From contig NC_079885.1 of NCBI RefSeq assembly GCF_029227915.1, forward strand, positions 21,525,001-21,589,000: 64,000 bases of DNA. Direction: 5' to 3'. Made by a program: the position numbers and the translations under genes. The DNA comes from Hydractinia symbiolongicarpus (Eukaryota; Cnidaria; Hydrozoa; Anthoathecata; Hydractiniidae). Below the pieces are notes generated by a model. That model was given only the letters and a program-made list of their open reading frames with translations. It was not told where the DNA came from and searched no databases. Positions 1 to 16,778 of the stretch are shown one piece after another (the first letter of the stretch is position 1; every line of letters begins with the position of its first letter).

Positions 1-1240
1 ATTTTATCGAAAAAACCTTCCATTCGTTAAAACCTACCTAGCCTACGTATACCTTCCACTCTACCGCTGTATATCCCCAGAAATATTTTGTCTTAATCTC
101 ACAAACCAGTACATGAAACACAGCCACCGACACCGTCGCTCAAAAACCATTTAACTCATAAAATACCCAAAGTGTGATCAAAATTGACGCTACCTAACGC
201 GCACTAAAACCTATGCATTCCACAAGTACTTATAACCACATACCTCTACCAGAAAGTTTTCGAGTTACTTTTAAAACTAAATCTTTGCAGCAATGTATGG
301 TAGATAACCAACAAAGGGCATAGCTTAATCGAATGGAAGCTACTCGAGAACTTGCTGCTTTATATAATATGCATATATAACTCCATGATATACAATATCA
401 CATAACAGGGAATGCTTAATAGAAGGAGGGCGCTTATTACAGGGGGCGCTTATTAGAAAAAGTGCGCTTATTAGAGGAAATACGATGTTTGTAGTGTTTT
501 TAATTTCAGAGAAAGAACTAGCAAACAGTTAAAAAAAATATTAAAGCCGTGCTTGTTGTGGTTAAAAAAACATAGAAAAACAACAACAACAAGTTCACAA
601 ACCTTAAAGTATTCCAATAAATACTTCGGCCGAACGAAAAAAAATTGATGCGTGCGTTCGCATCTCTCATATTTTTTAAAAACACAACATTTTGACGTTG
701 CTGCGAAGTTGAAAAATAGTTTTCACGCGTGTTATATTTTTTGCATGCGAAATTTAAAATTCGAATTGATTGACCAATTTGAAAATTATATAGATTACAT
801 GTTATTAATTTCGTATGAGTGACTAAATATTGACTGTCAGAGTTATTTCGCTGTCGAAAACTATCAAAGTTGTAATATTGTCCTTACATTGAAAATAAGC
901 AGAAGTCACCTCGTATCCAGCTTTTCCGTTCTTTTATTATATGCTAGGGAAATAACAAAAAAATGAGTATAAACCGCGCATGAAATATATTACATAACTA
1001 TTAAAAAGTTTTATAAACATATCGATGTATCTACTGATCAAAAATATCAGAAGCATTACATCCATTAACTTCTTCCCACTCAAAGTCATCAGAACCGGTG
1101 CCCCATGCTTCCTTCTCTGTCGCAAAATCCTACTACATACGAGTAAAAAAGTAAAAAAACATAAATTGAAAAGTGGAATGGTGTTACAGCTTTTTAAAGA
1201 CTTCGTGATTCACGAATTCAATCTTTCAGTGACGGAATTG
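1..1240. other. intergenic, no gene seen
   Basis: AT-rich sequence with short open frames only, none with a recognisable motif or splice context. The nearest recognised gene is enolase, downstream of this stretch and on the minus strand. Confidence 0.5.
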
Positions 1241-1331
1241 GTGTTCGTACCACAACCTCGTTCCCAGAGCATTTTGCCTTGTTGATGAAGTTGACACTCC
1301 GTAATAAGACCCTGGGGACGAGGTGTTCGTA
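1241..1331. repeat. short foldback element (CCTCGTCCCCAGG family)
   Basis: An inner inverted repeat, CACAACCTCGTTCCCAG on the left and CTGGGGACGAGG on the right, is bounded by the direct repeat GTGTTCGTA at 1241-1249 and 1323-1331. The roughly 73-bp core plus an 8-9 bp direct repeat looks like a tiny hAT-type MITE. Related pairs or half-copies occur near 9521-9609, 1858, 55475 and 58463, so this is a dispersed family. The class assignment is inference. Confidence 0.45.
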
Positions 1332-2063
1332 GCAGTTATTATTATTAACGATCCGCAAGGCTATCAGTCAATAACGCTACCATTATAGAATCAACAAATA
1401 TGGTTACGTCATTATTATCTTATTTATTGTTTTGATGTTATTATCATCACAATGGAGTCATAACATTTTGGGGTTACATCATATAAGTTTCAAAAACCGG
1501 AAAATGGCTTCACAAACTCAATTAAAATGTTTGTTAAAATTCGTTCTGGAACCAAAATAATTCTATTTTACACAATCCTGACCCCAAGGCTTCTTTTCCG
1601 TTTACTGACATGTGAGTACGCAAATGACTTTATAAGGTAGTTTATTTCCGGAATCTTTTTCACATATCTGATACTAAAAAAAATATTTTATGACGGTATC
1701 TTTCTGCTAAATACTTGTTGCCAAAATTTTTTGCGAGGAGTAACCTTTCGCGTTCAATTCCCGTCAGTGCAGAGAAAATTGCCAATCTTACCCTATTTCG
1801 GAGCCCGTTCATGTAGGGTGGCAACTCATTCCACTAGCTTTCGCATTAGGAAAAAAGCCCTGGGGACGGCATGAACTCATTCGAAATTTTAAATTCCAAG
1901 ACGAATTTCGTTTGAAAAAAAAACAATTCAACAAATAAAGACTACATTGGATCATCAGTAATATTAGGGCGTATGATGCAGGGGACCACCAGGTTACCGT
2001 TAAATTCTAGCCGCGTCGCATACTAGTCGGTCAAATTCCGTTAATGCCGGGTTCGCAAAAGAA
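1332..2063. other. 3' flank of enolase, no gene seen
   Basis: No coding signal was seen. A half-copy of the CCTGGGGACG repeat lies near 1858-1872. The distal end of the enolase 3' UTR probably falls at the right edge of this stretch. Confidence 0.45.
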
Positions 2064-2069
2064 TTTATT
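2064..2069 (-). promoter_or_regulatory. polyadenylation signal AATAAA for enolase
   Basis: On the minus strand AATAAA lies about 134 nt downstream of the enolase stop codon. It is the first canonical hexamer noticed in the 3' flank. Its use is inferred, not shown. Confidence 0.45.
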
Positions 2070-2202
2070 ACAGAATTTTGCTGTTTTGAAACTATAAAAC
2101 AAATATTGCACTGACCACACAGGTGTAACATCAAGATAGGTTTTTCTTCACGACTGACAAGATTTACATTTTTAAAGATTCATGATAATGTTAGTTTTTA
2201 GT

Positions 2203-6175
<3,973 letters not shown>

Positions 6176-9100
6176 GGTTTTATACAAATTTTGGATAAAG
6201 AGTAGGAAATGTTTTTTTAAATGACTAATCTATATAGAGAATGATGTACATATAACAAAAAAAGGTATTTTCAAATAATACAGTTTGAAGAGTATTTTTT
6301 GTTAGGAAGTACTTTCAAGAAAAAACACATTTTTTTCTATTTCAGTTAATAACCAGAGTGTAAATTCAAATCTGTCCTAACAGGGGGCACTTTTAGTGCA
6401 CAAAATTGAAATGTGTTAATTTATAAGGATATGAATTATGGAACCGCATGAGCTTCAATATGCAGGTAACATAGCATTTACTCAGTATTTCTACATACCA
6501 AGGAGGAGGGTCAAGAAAAGAGAGAAAGTTGTCAAGGTGTCCTAAATTTTAATACAAATTTCTAGTGCATTTTTATAAAAGAACATTATGAACTCTATAT
6601 GTACTCAGTCCTTTTCAGGAATATTTGAGTAGGTGTGCGATGATTCGCACATGTAAACCAAGTAACACATGCAATGTGAAACACATGTGCAATGTAAAAC
6701 GCACGTGTATGTCCGAAATAGTATGCATGACTATACTGTCATTTTTATATTTATTGTTTACTTTTCAGGTCATCACAAGAAAATAGGCAAAAATATGCTT
6801 TGTTTTCAAATTAAATAAAAACTTTATCCACGTGGCTTATATAAGTAAGTGCAGTTTTGCAGACTTGCTTCATCCATACTCCGTCGGCGTTTACCTCCCC
6901 ATTAGTTAAGACCCGCATGGCTGGATTTAATGTGTAAGACCTGGTTACCAAAGAAGAAGGGGTCAGGCAAAAGAGATTTATGTCTATGCAGTTATTTTAA
7001 CTAAGTCAGGAGTCAGTGAATTAGCTAAGATCGTCAGGCTGGCTATGAATAGACTTGCTCGTGGATTAAAAGGACCAGGACTATTCAATAATTTCTGAGA
7101 TCTAAAAGTGTCTGACCATGATGGAAATTTATCGGACATTTTGTCTGACGTGTCTCCAAAAATTCTTCCGAGGGCTGCCATTGCATGGTACAAAATGGAT
7201 TTTAAAGGTTGATTTTGAAAACTCATTATTTATTTTTCAGGCATGCGATTAATCACACGCCTGAAACGATTCAGGGGTGTGTCAAGGCGTGCCCAAGTGA
7301 TTACACGCCTCTCCTAAAAAAGACTGTGTACTGTTGCAAAGCATCCAGCAATTTCTTAGCCATGATAGAGTTTTTGTTGTGTGGTTCCACCATCTATGTA
7401 TTATTTAATTCTTTATTTATCATTTTAAAATGATGTCAGTGTGTCCTGACAATGAAATCAATTTATAACAATAAAAAAATTGAAGACCTCAGAGACTGGC
7501 AAGATGTCTCGCAATTCAAATTGTATAACGTTGAAAACAAATATTGTGAAATCAAAGTGATTGCTCATTTTTTGCCAACCTACAACTTTTGTAGTCACAA
7601 TACATATATCTTTTGTATAGTTTCTAAATCTATTTTCACGCGCTATGAAAAAGTGTTGGGAGAGCTGTATCCAAACATTCGAGGCAATAGAAATTCATTT
7701 CCAATAATAAGGTCGGTTGTCTGTAAATATAAAAAAAATATAAAATTTGTAAAAAACGTGTCTAACTATCTGGCCATTTTGTGCCATTTTAAACACTGAT
7801 ATGATTCTTTGTACGACTCGTAAAAATGAATCTTTCATAAGCCATTTTAAACTAATTTTCAAAAACAGTTGCGATCACAAAATGGGGTTGGTCAGTTGAA
7901 TTTAATGCCAAATATTTGCATACATTTTCAGTGTACAAATCTAGCTGGTGAAAGAAAATAAATTTTTGGCAAAATAAGTGCCTTTTAGATTTTGTTTTCC
8001 TACCAATTTCTAAATCTGGCTTTGGTACATTTTTGAAACCCCAGATGCTCTTCATATACACACTTCTTATCATACCTATACCATATAACTATATGGCTAT
8101 GTCTATATGTTAAACATAAGTTGAGAAGACAGCAGTGACAAATAATGCAGCATATCTATTTATGAACAGTATTTTCTTGCTAGCTAGGTGTTTATAATTA
8201 ACATAAAGGGTTAGGTGAAATGAGCAGAAAAGCTAGCTACAATCCTAGTCAAAATATATTGGCAGTAAGCTACAAAAAGTGCAGTATAATCCTTTCCTAC
8301 CCCCTCTCCCCCATTATCAATGTTTGCAAACGTGTTAGCACAACCTTTGAACATTGATACTGGGGGAAAGGGGGCTTTGTACTTATCTTGCTCTTGCTAC
8401 ACGTGTAAAAAGGGTTTACTGCCATTATTTTTGGCAGATATTCTTTACCTTGACATTTAGAATAAAATACGGTTCGTAATTGAAATATGGTTCGTAATTA
8501 ACCGTTAACTTTACAACACTTTTGAACAGCTATCTATTTGCAAGTGTAGTGCACATAAAATACAAACATATGTAGCTAGAAATAGACAGAAAATCATGTA
8601 GATAAGTTTTCATATATAAACAGTTCCTCGTCGAACAACTCCCACAAACAAACCAGACTGATCTTTGGTGTATGCGGTTCATTCATGCCTGTCTGCATGA
8701 ATCGCTTTTTATGCCCTGGCGATAAATCTCCACCGTTGATGTTTAACATCCCATCGCTTGGTATTCTATACAACAGTATTTTTAAAAAAGTCGGAGTGCC
8801 CATGTAGTAGTGTCCACTTCTGCCGTCATTTCGGAAAACGAAAGTGCAATTGAAAACTACACTAACAACGTAACATCTTTCGGTTGCTATACGGAGGGAG
8901 GACCTAATTCCAGAAAACTTTTGACACTATTTTAAGTTGGATAACCAATACAAAGCATAGGCGGCAAAACTAGCGCGATGTAGAGTCCGCTGTGATTAAG
9001 GGTAACTATTCCCAAGATCCTGTGAGAATTTTGTGTTCAATTATTTCCTGAAAGGCGTCACATATCTCTTTCCACTAATCTAAAGGTTCAGAGGTTAAAT

Positions 9101-9520
9101 GACGGAAATAAACCCCGGGAAAATGGACGAAGAAATTGTTCCGGATAGGAATCAAATGCAATGAGCATTGTACGGGCCTACCTTGTCAGCAAAAAATGTC
9201 AGTATTTCTGTATAAAAAATCGTTAGGAAATTCAATAGTACACTGTTCTTTAAAAAAAAGAACAAAATTACCTGGTGTATTATCAACTTTATGAGATTCT
9301 AGAAGTGCCAGCCACTCTGAGCTGGTAGATATTGACTAATTGTGTACAGCAAGTGACTTTTACCCATTTTTTTTCATAAAGAGTCGATCCACACTTAATC
9401 GTTGCCTCCAAACTTTAACAGAGTCTCCACGCCTTAGCGCGTGCGCCACATTTACACAGTCGCTACGCTCCTCGCCTCTATTTTTGTAAAAGTCAAACCT
9501 TCGCTTTATACCGACGTATT
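6176..9520. other. enolase upstream region, no gene seen
   Basis: This must contain the enolase promoter and perhaps a non-coding first exon, but no decisive signal was seen. Two open frames, 7452-7799 (plus, 115 codons) and 8594-8803 (minus, 69 codons), have no recognised domain and no clear splice partners, and are not called. Short inverted CACGCCT/AGGCGTG patches occur near 7255-7310. Confidence 0.4.
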
Positions 9521-9609
9521 ACAACCTCGATCCAAGGACCTGTTGTCTCGAACATGTATCAATAAGCAGAGCGCTGATGATAGACAAAAGGCCCTGGGAA
9601 CGACGTTGC
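9521..9609. repeat. second foldback copy of the CCTCG..CCAGG family
   Basis: ACAACCTCGATCCAAGG on the left faces GGCCCTGGGAACGACGTTG on the right, with about 50 bp between. It has the same layout as the element at 1241-1331 but is more degenerate. No clear target duplication was seen. Confidence 0.35.
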
Positions 9610-10793
9610 GAGGTAGCAGCTAAATTTTAAATTTATTGTTGTCAATGTCCTGTCTAAAATTTACCGACAGTATACACGCTCTTTCTTTTATAAGAATATC
9701 AGACTGGAATTTCAGGTTAAAGACAATAAAGAAATAAGAATGATGACTACCCTGGTTAATTTTGATACTTATAAAAAAAGCGTGTAGTAATACCGGCTAC
9801 CGAAACATTATCTGCTCGAAGTGGGAAGGGACAGTTTGAGTGGAGTGTTTGGCAAAGATGGGGGGAGGGGGGTGTGGAGCAAATGTGGAACACACATTAA
9901 GGGGGAGAGCCACTAAGTTATGAAGGCAACGGTAAAATGTGGAAGCGATTGGTTGTGTGTGGAGCGACTGTTAGGAAAAAAACTCGCAGCAGCGGGGTGT
10001 ATTTTTAAAAAGACCGTTTTTTTCAGTCGACAACTAACCAGCTTTATGGACTTTGACCTCTTGCGGAAAAAAAAAAAGAAACTCCAAAAAAAGACGCATA
10101 AAAGGAGGGACCTTTTTTTAAATTGGGCAATCATAATCATGATTAAGAAAATTACTATGATCTAATAAAGGATTTTGAGCCAATGGGAAAGGCAATTGCA
10201 AAAAAACTTTTTTCTTCCACATTTTGGTGGACAAGAAACAAAGCAGCCTGGCAGTAGCAAAATAACACGTCCTTTTTTACCTGACCTAATTTTACAACAT
10301 TTAGCTTGTGAATTTTAAGTTAGTTGTTAAGTTAGTTGTTGCATAGTTCAAATATAGTTTCTACAAGAAATGCCGCAAAACAAAAGACTTAGAAAGCCAT
10401 TTTTAGGCAATCTTCAAAATACAAGACTTAACCCTTGGACGCAACCATAGTGCCGCTTTATGCAAGTAACGTTTTTTACAAATGTTTAGCAATTTTTTCT
10501 TGCATTTTACATTGAAACTGAAGAAATCTACGGCTGAAAATATTAAAAAGAATCTCTGGAGAAAACGTTGCGAAATCTCTGAAAATTTCCAGTGAAGAAA
10601 ACGAAAAGACATTGTACTTGTGAAAGAAATTTGAAAAACATGAGAAACAAATTGACCTTGATAAAGTTTTACAAAATTAAACATAACAAAAACTGAGCTG
10701 TTTTTACATCAACTTTTTTTAGAAATTTAACAGGGAATACTGCTAGTCTGTTTTGTTGTCATCACTGAAGTGAAGAAATCATTTAATTGAAGA
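9610..10793. other. 3' flank of the homeobox gene, no gene seen
   Basis: AT-rich, with homopolymer runs of A near 10068-10098 and no recognisable coding exon. The 3' UTR of the minus-strand homeobox gene should begin at the right edge. Confidence 0.4.
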
Positions 10794-13700
10794 CTAATGG
10801 TAGTGTAATGGGGTAGCATGTGAGTAATCGTAATGATGGTAGCCTCCTCGTGTAGCCAAATCATACAAAACACGTGTTGTATCGTATTGACAGTGAGACT
10901 GTTCCAAGGAGCAGTATGGACGCATGTTGTTGCATCCATCATATGGATCAGTCACGTGATTGCCGTGCTCGCATCGATTGTAGCTAAGAGACAAAGCGTA
11001 AACAGAATAATTACAACGTTTTAACGATTACCCAAGTCTCGATAACTCTAAGTAGAATTCTTCGAGACTAGAAATTTTCGCAGAATTAATTTTAGCGAAT
11101 TTAGGTCGGTTTCGCGAAAATAATTTCCCTGAGACCAAACTGAAGCTAGCAATTTTATAAAATTTAAATCTTACAGGCGAAAATCCACTTTAATGGTTTG
11201 GCACGTTGGTTCAAGGCGCACGCATAAAATTAATATTTTGCAAGCGCTGGTCGTTTTGAAGTCCAAATTATTTTGATTTTTTTAAGCGCTGCAGTGTACA
11301 ATGACGCAATTTCCTGATTTTGACCAATAAATTTACTTGAATCGCCGCCATTTTGAGTTTTCAGTGGACAATACGCTGCGTGGACGCACAACCGTGCACT
11401 AAGTACGTAGTGCTCTGCGATCGAAGAGGACTTTCGCCTTAATACTCACCCTTGTCTGTCCATTGTGTTAAAAGGATGTGCGTGCTCATAAAATATCGCC
11501 ATCTCAGGTTGGCTTGCATACTCTGCGTGCACTTCTTCATAGTGACTTTCTCCATAATGGGTGTGGTCGTGGTTAGGATAGGTGGAACTTTCATACGATG
11601 AAGATGGAGAGCATACGGAAAAGGATTTCGTACCTGAAATTATAGCAGAATTTATTTATCTTGTTTGTTATGTTGTTTTTTAAATACAGTATTTGTAACC
11701 CCGTTAAAAACGGGAATTTGCCCGGCGAAGATTATTTCTCGTAATGGAAATTTCGTGTATCTCTTCCCGCTTGTTAGCATAAAGTGTTTAAATGGACTCC
11801 GGGGTCCAAAATAAATTTGCCGCGCAATTATTTTGAACAAATAGAATACCACGAAACTCCCAATACAAGGCTATCTGTTGCGTTTCGTGTGTCTAACGAA
11901 ATAGGGTGATCCAAGTAAAACAAAATAACTCGAATATATCGTTTCTTTCTTGAATTGCTCAAATAACACAATATTCCCAGGTTCATAAAATTACCAAAAT
12001 ACTAAAAATAAGCCCAAACCACAAAGGTGTCAATATCACTGCTACCACGTGTTGATAAGACTTCACTGCACATCTGTTCGCCTACGCCCAATCTACACAC
12101 CAGTTGTGTGACTGTGGGGAAAGCACACAGGGGAAAGCCACACAGAGAAAACCCCCAAGAGGGGAAAGCCACTGAGAAGACTACAAACACAACACATCTG
12201 AGCATAATAAGCCCACCGGAATTTTTTCCATAAAAAATTTGATGTGAGTTTAAAAGTAATGTCAAAAGTGAGGAAAAATGATTGCTGTAGTAGTTACATG
12301 TGACATTGTTTTCTTTTCACAAGAAACATGCATTTGGGCTTAAACTCAATGTTTCTTAGTTCTTTGGGAAACAAGTCTCACATGTTTCTTATTCTCAATT
12401 GTTGCAAAAACATAAAGGGAACGATATGTTAGTAGAAGAGAGTCATCTGATGGAAACATTTCTGATTTGTTTGACTTTTATTGCTTTCTGTTTAGTTTTT
12501 TGGTTCTTAGAGAAGAATATTTTTTGCCTTTCTGAGCCTGTCCATGTTTCTTAGATGTTTCTTGTTTTTTGCCAATTAGAGCCTGTGTTTCTTGTATGCA
12601 TGTTTCTCGTAAAAATAAAAACATCTACTCACATTAAAATAATAATCATCAGAAAATTAATTAACAAAGCAGTTGCACTTAAAAAGATATGACGACTTCC
12701 ATCTGTCCGTTTGAAGTTTAACTAACATAATGTGAATCGCGAAAATGACAACTTGATTAGCCAGTTAATATAAAAATCGACAACCAAAGATGATATTTTG
12801 CAATGAATACGTCGGAAATGTTGTCAAAAATTTACAAGTTAAGAGGATCACGAAAAAAACGATTTTCTATACGCTATCGGATTTTTCGATTTTTAAAGGC
12901 TGGAATCATATTTTGAAAACTACTTACAACTTGAGTCCGGATTTCCCCATAAAATAAGATTAATCTTAAGAATTCTCCTTGCAACTTTCTCTCATAAAAA
13001 ATAAATAAATACAAAATGAGACTAACTGAGGGTAAAGAGGTTGTATCAGTTTTATTTTTATTATTATTATTAATATTAATATGTAGTGTATATTGTGCAC
13101 AAAACGAACGTCTCAAAACATCTCCAATTGATCTGTTTCGCCTGTTATATTGTTAATTTCTTCCTTAGCATTTAATATACCGTCAAAGTTTATAAATATT
13201 TTCTGTTTGTTTTCTTTTTAAATAATCAATTTTGTTATTTTTTTTTTCGTATACCGTTAAATGGAAAGAACTCAGGCAGGTAAAAACTCATTTTCCTCTC
13301 AAGGAATATCCCACGAATCGGTTTCAATTTCTGATTGACATTAATTCCTTTAATGCGCATGCTTGAACAAAAACAAAACAAACACTCCATCCCGGCTGTT
13401 AAAAAAACGATTATCGCTTAACACGTCATTCGTAATCAGTACACTCTTTGTAATTTAACGGGACTAAAAATTAATTCCAGTTAGGATATATACGTTTAAA
13501 CATTGCAGTTGAGAACTATGGACCAGATGGAAATAATTTAATTACAAAAATTTTCCCTCGTGAAACATACTTCTTTAAATAAGAAGAGCTTGTTTTAAAG
13601 GCATAAATCTAAATGAGTCGAGTTAAAACAAAAATTAATTCTGGATTTTGATATTTTGGTTCTTTAGGCTTTTTTTCACGAAATACAGCGTTCTTCCAGT

Positions 13701-15462
13701 GCTAATGACATTCGATTCGCCTTATACTCCTTACACATGACGCAGTGTTCCAAATAAGGAGACGAAAAGGGACAGAAGAAACGTTCGAATAATGGAGGTT
13801 CGAATTACGAGAACTTACACATGGAGACTTTGTTAATAAAACTATCACTAAGCCAAACAAGTTGTTCGAGTAAAGCTGGTTGAGCGATAGTGTGTTGTCG
13901 AATTACAGAGGTTAATAGCGTTAAAACTTATCTTGATCGCGTGTCCATTTCAAAAACACAACACGAAAATAAAGTTGAAAAAGTTCAACAGAAATTTGAT
14001 ATAAAAGAGAGAGAGAAAAAACACTTAAACAAAAAAAGACATGAAACGGACAACTTACTTACATTAGGAGGGAGAGAAAGAAACACAGCTGGAGTTGTAT
14101 TTGTCGATTTCCTCGAGTATCAACAATGAAAATATGGTATGCAAGAGCTTACGATGTAGGCAGATACTTATCGGTTCATCGCTTTCATCTCCAAACATTT
14201 TTTTTAGACAGTTATGTAATAAAAATGGATTTGCGTAGTTAATCAATTTTTCCACAGAAGTTTTTAATAAAAAACAGCGCCAAAGTACAAAATAGAATCA
14301 CTCACAAGATGGCGAAATGGTTTTTCCAGAAAGGCCACTTTTTTGTTGGAATTCTTCCGTATTTTTGCTTCTTCGCCTGGCATTAGCAAACCAGGTTTTC
14401 ACTTGTGCTTGCGACAGACCGGAAATTTCCGCTAAATGTTGTTTGTCCGATGCACTTGGATAAGGATCTACGATATGGTTCATGAGCCATGTTTTTAAGT
14501 AACTGGTCGCCTCTCGAGGCAGGGTGTTGGTTTTACGTATACCCGACACACAGATGGTTTTGGGAGGCGGGTACCTTTTGCGTACCCGAAACCTTGAGAG
14601 CGGTGTCAACTTTTTCTTGGTTCGCCGTTCTTCATCAAGGTAGCGAGCTTCATCCCATACTGGAATCAAATTGTCTCCATCAGTAAATTGATTCTCCTAT
14701 GTAGCAAAGAAAAAAAAGGTAAATTTCAGAAATTAATGCATTCGATATCACGATTCGAACGCATTAATCATTCGAATTTGATAATATTTTCTGCTCAGTT
14801 TGGCAGTTACCATATACGATTTCGTCAGTTTAAATGTGCAACAGAAAAAGGCAAGACAGCTAACTATAAATTAAATTACACTTTATACACAAGGTTGAAA
14901 TCGGGTTGCCCGAAATCAAAAAATACTGGCTGGCTGGCAAAATCGAAGATATTACATCCAAAAAAACCTCGCTTTTCATGTCTTCGCAAACTTTTCTTAA
15001 ATCGGATTTATTTAATATTTTACACAGTTTTTGCTAAAGGAAAAATTACAAATAAAAAAAAAATTAAACCTGTATGAGACTGTACACCGTTTTTGTATCC
15101 TTCTTATTTAGAGCAACATGGATTTTCGCTCGAACAATGCTTTCGTTGCAGTTGTAATCGTGGCTGTCGGGTAGAGCATCAAGAAAAACCGACAAAGCAT
15201 CTAAACTGTGGGTTTTCACCAACAAATCGCACAGCTCCGCTGCTACGCTTTTGATATTTTTATCCCCAGTTGGAAGAATAGCGGTGTAGTGTTTCCACAA
15301 ATGCAATAGCTCTTGCACATGTCTAGTTGTTTTGTTTTCCTCGTTTCCAGCAGCTAAGCCACTATTCTCATCGAAAACGGAAATTAATTCCCCCTCGCTG
15401 TTATTTTTGTGGATTTCATTTTTAAGTTCGACGTTCTCTAACCTGAGGTCTGATTCAGACAT
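10794..15462 (-). CDS. SIX-domain protein with a TALE-type homeodomain
   Basis: Predicted nuclear transcription factor. Coding exons: 15070-15462, 14306-14696, 11450-11633 and 10794-10983, with GT/AG borders and matching phases (1158 nt, 385 residues). Residues about 72-178 read as a SIX domain: ESIVRAKIHVAL resembles the SIX ESVLKAKAVVAF helix, followed by VWDEARYLDEER and the hallmark linker RFRVRKRYPPPKTI. Residues about 184-246 are a homeodomain with LKTWLMNHIVDPYP and WFANARRR: three extra residues before PYP and A at position 50, features of TALE classes such as Irx, and not the SIX form NWFKNRRQR. The last two exons encode a His/Tyr/Ser-rich tail ending PLHYH. The start at 15462 is chosen because the frame upstream lacks SIX similarity. 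Non-coding 5' exons are possible. Splice joins are inferred; the domain reading is strong. Confidence 0.85.
12326..12612. repeat. cluster of dispersed TGTTTCTTA motifs
   Basis: About eight irregularly spaced copies or near-copies of ATGTTTCTTA (some ending TTTCTTG or TTTCTCG) lie within about 290 bp, inside intron 3 of the homeobox gene. Spacing is not periodic. Confidence 0.4.
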
Positions 15463-16778
15463 TGTATAAATCACAAAAGTCTTAATCAAACATAGGTATT
15501 TCTTTGAAAAGAACAATTTCACTCTGTTGCAAGTCAAAAAGTTTAAACTGAAAACACACATTTCAGAGACTGCTTTTTGTTTGTCTGACAAAAAAAGAAT
15601 GAATCGCGTCTATTTCAACACTCCACCGGAGAGACTATTTTCGCAATTATTTTTAGACCAAAACTCATGAAAATTAAACGGATATGATTTGACAAAAGCT
15701 TTATTTTTTTCCTGATAGTAATTTCACATTACGAATGCTCGACATTAATGAGAATACCAGATATCTTTTGGATAGTTACCCCATCAGAGAAAAAAGATGT
15801 GATATTTGACGAAGAAACCAGATGCATTATATAAAAAATGGCATGAATTTAACACGATACGGAAAGTTTATTAAATACGCGCTCGGATCATAAAAATTAT
15901 TTCGTAAAAAAACATTTAAAAAATCTTAGATATAAGGACCACGAAGCTTTTTTAAATCATTAAAAAATTTAGTTTTTTGTCAAAGCTCGTTTCGTAATTG
16001 AAAAACCGGATAATAAAAGCAGGTTAAAAAACAGAAAAAAAGTATAATGGCGGCATGGAAGTTATTTTATACTTCGACTTTTAAAAAAAAAACTTTTTAC
16101 AATATTAAATAAATTACAGTCTAACTTTAACTCTGTAAATAATATTCTCCTATAAAAAGACTGATACGTTATTAACTCAATCGCGTGCATTGAACACCGA
16201 TCTGGGTAAGCATGTTTACAAATGCTTTTTGTGTCAATTTCCTTTGGGGAGTTCGCAACACTCACAGGTTAGACAGATTTTTACTCTTTTAAAATTTCAC
16301 AGGAAGTGTCTGGAAACGCTATTTAAAAACCTAGAAATCGTGTTTATTTTTTTTTTATTTTTAACATTTGTTAAAAATTTGATTAAAAAAGTTCAAAAAT
16401 TTGAAAAGTAAAATAATTTTATTTAGGGATTAAAGCGATATCTCATTGTTGCCTTTTTATTATTTTAAGCGTGTCACAAAACTGAACCAACAATCGTTGC
16501 TTTTGTTCGGTTTTAGCGAGGCATTTTCACAATTTTTGTGATTTGAATACATTTAAAGCATTATTGGTTCTTAGTTTAAGTAGAAAAAACATTTTTTTTT
16601 CTAAAGCCAAATAAATGATAATGACAAAGAAAAAAGCAAAGGAGATTTTATGCTGATTTTCGTTTTTCTCCTAACTAACGTGGTTTTAATTTTAAAACAT
16701 AGTAAACTCTTCTCGCCACCAAACATCTATGTATAACACCATATGCACGACTCATCGTCAGTTTGTAAAAACTAGCCT
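15463..16778. other. intergenic region, homeobox promoter / TMEM231 3' flank
   Basis: About 1.3 kb separates the homeobox start codon from the TMEM231 stop, both genes being on the minus strand. It should hold the homeobox promoter and the TMEM231 3' UTR. It is very AT-rich and no further gene was seen. Confidence 0.5.

Noticed and set aside
7452-7799. 115-codon plus-strand open frame
   Set aside because: Lys/Asn/Ile/Tyr-rich composition as expected from AT-rich DNA; no domain or splice context.
8594-8803. 69-codon minus-strand open frame upstream of enolase
   Set aside because: Reads plausibly but has no recognised family, no splice partner and no neighbours in phase; chance cannot be excluded.
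13890-14129. 79-codon plus-strand open frame in intron 2 of the homeobox gene
   Set aside because: Lys/Glu-rich chance frame; no conserved block.
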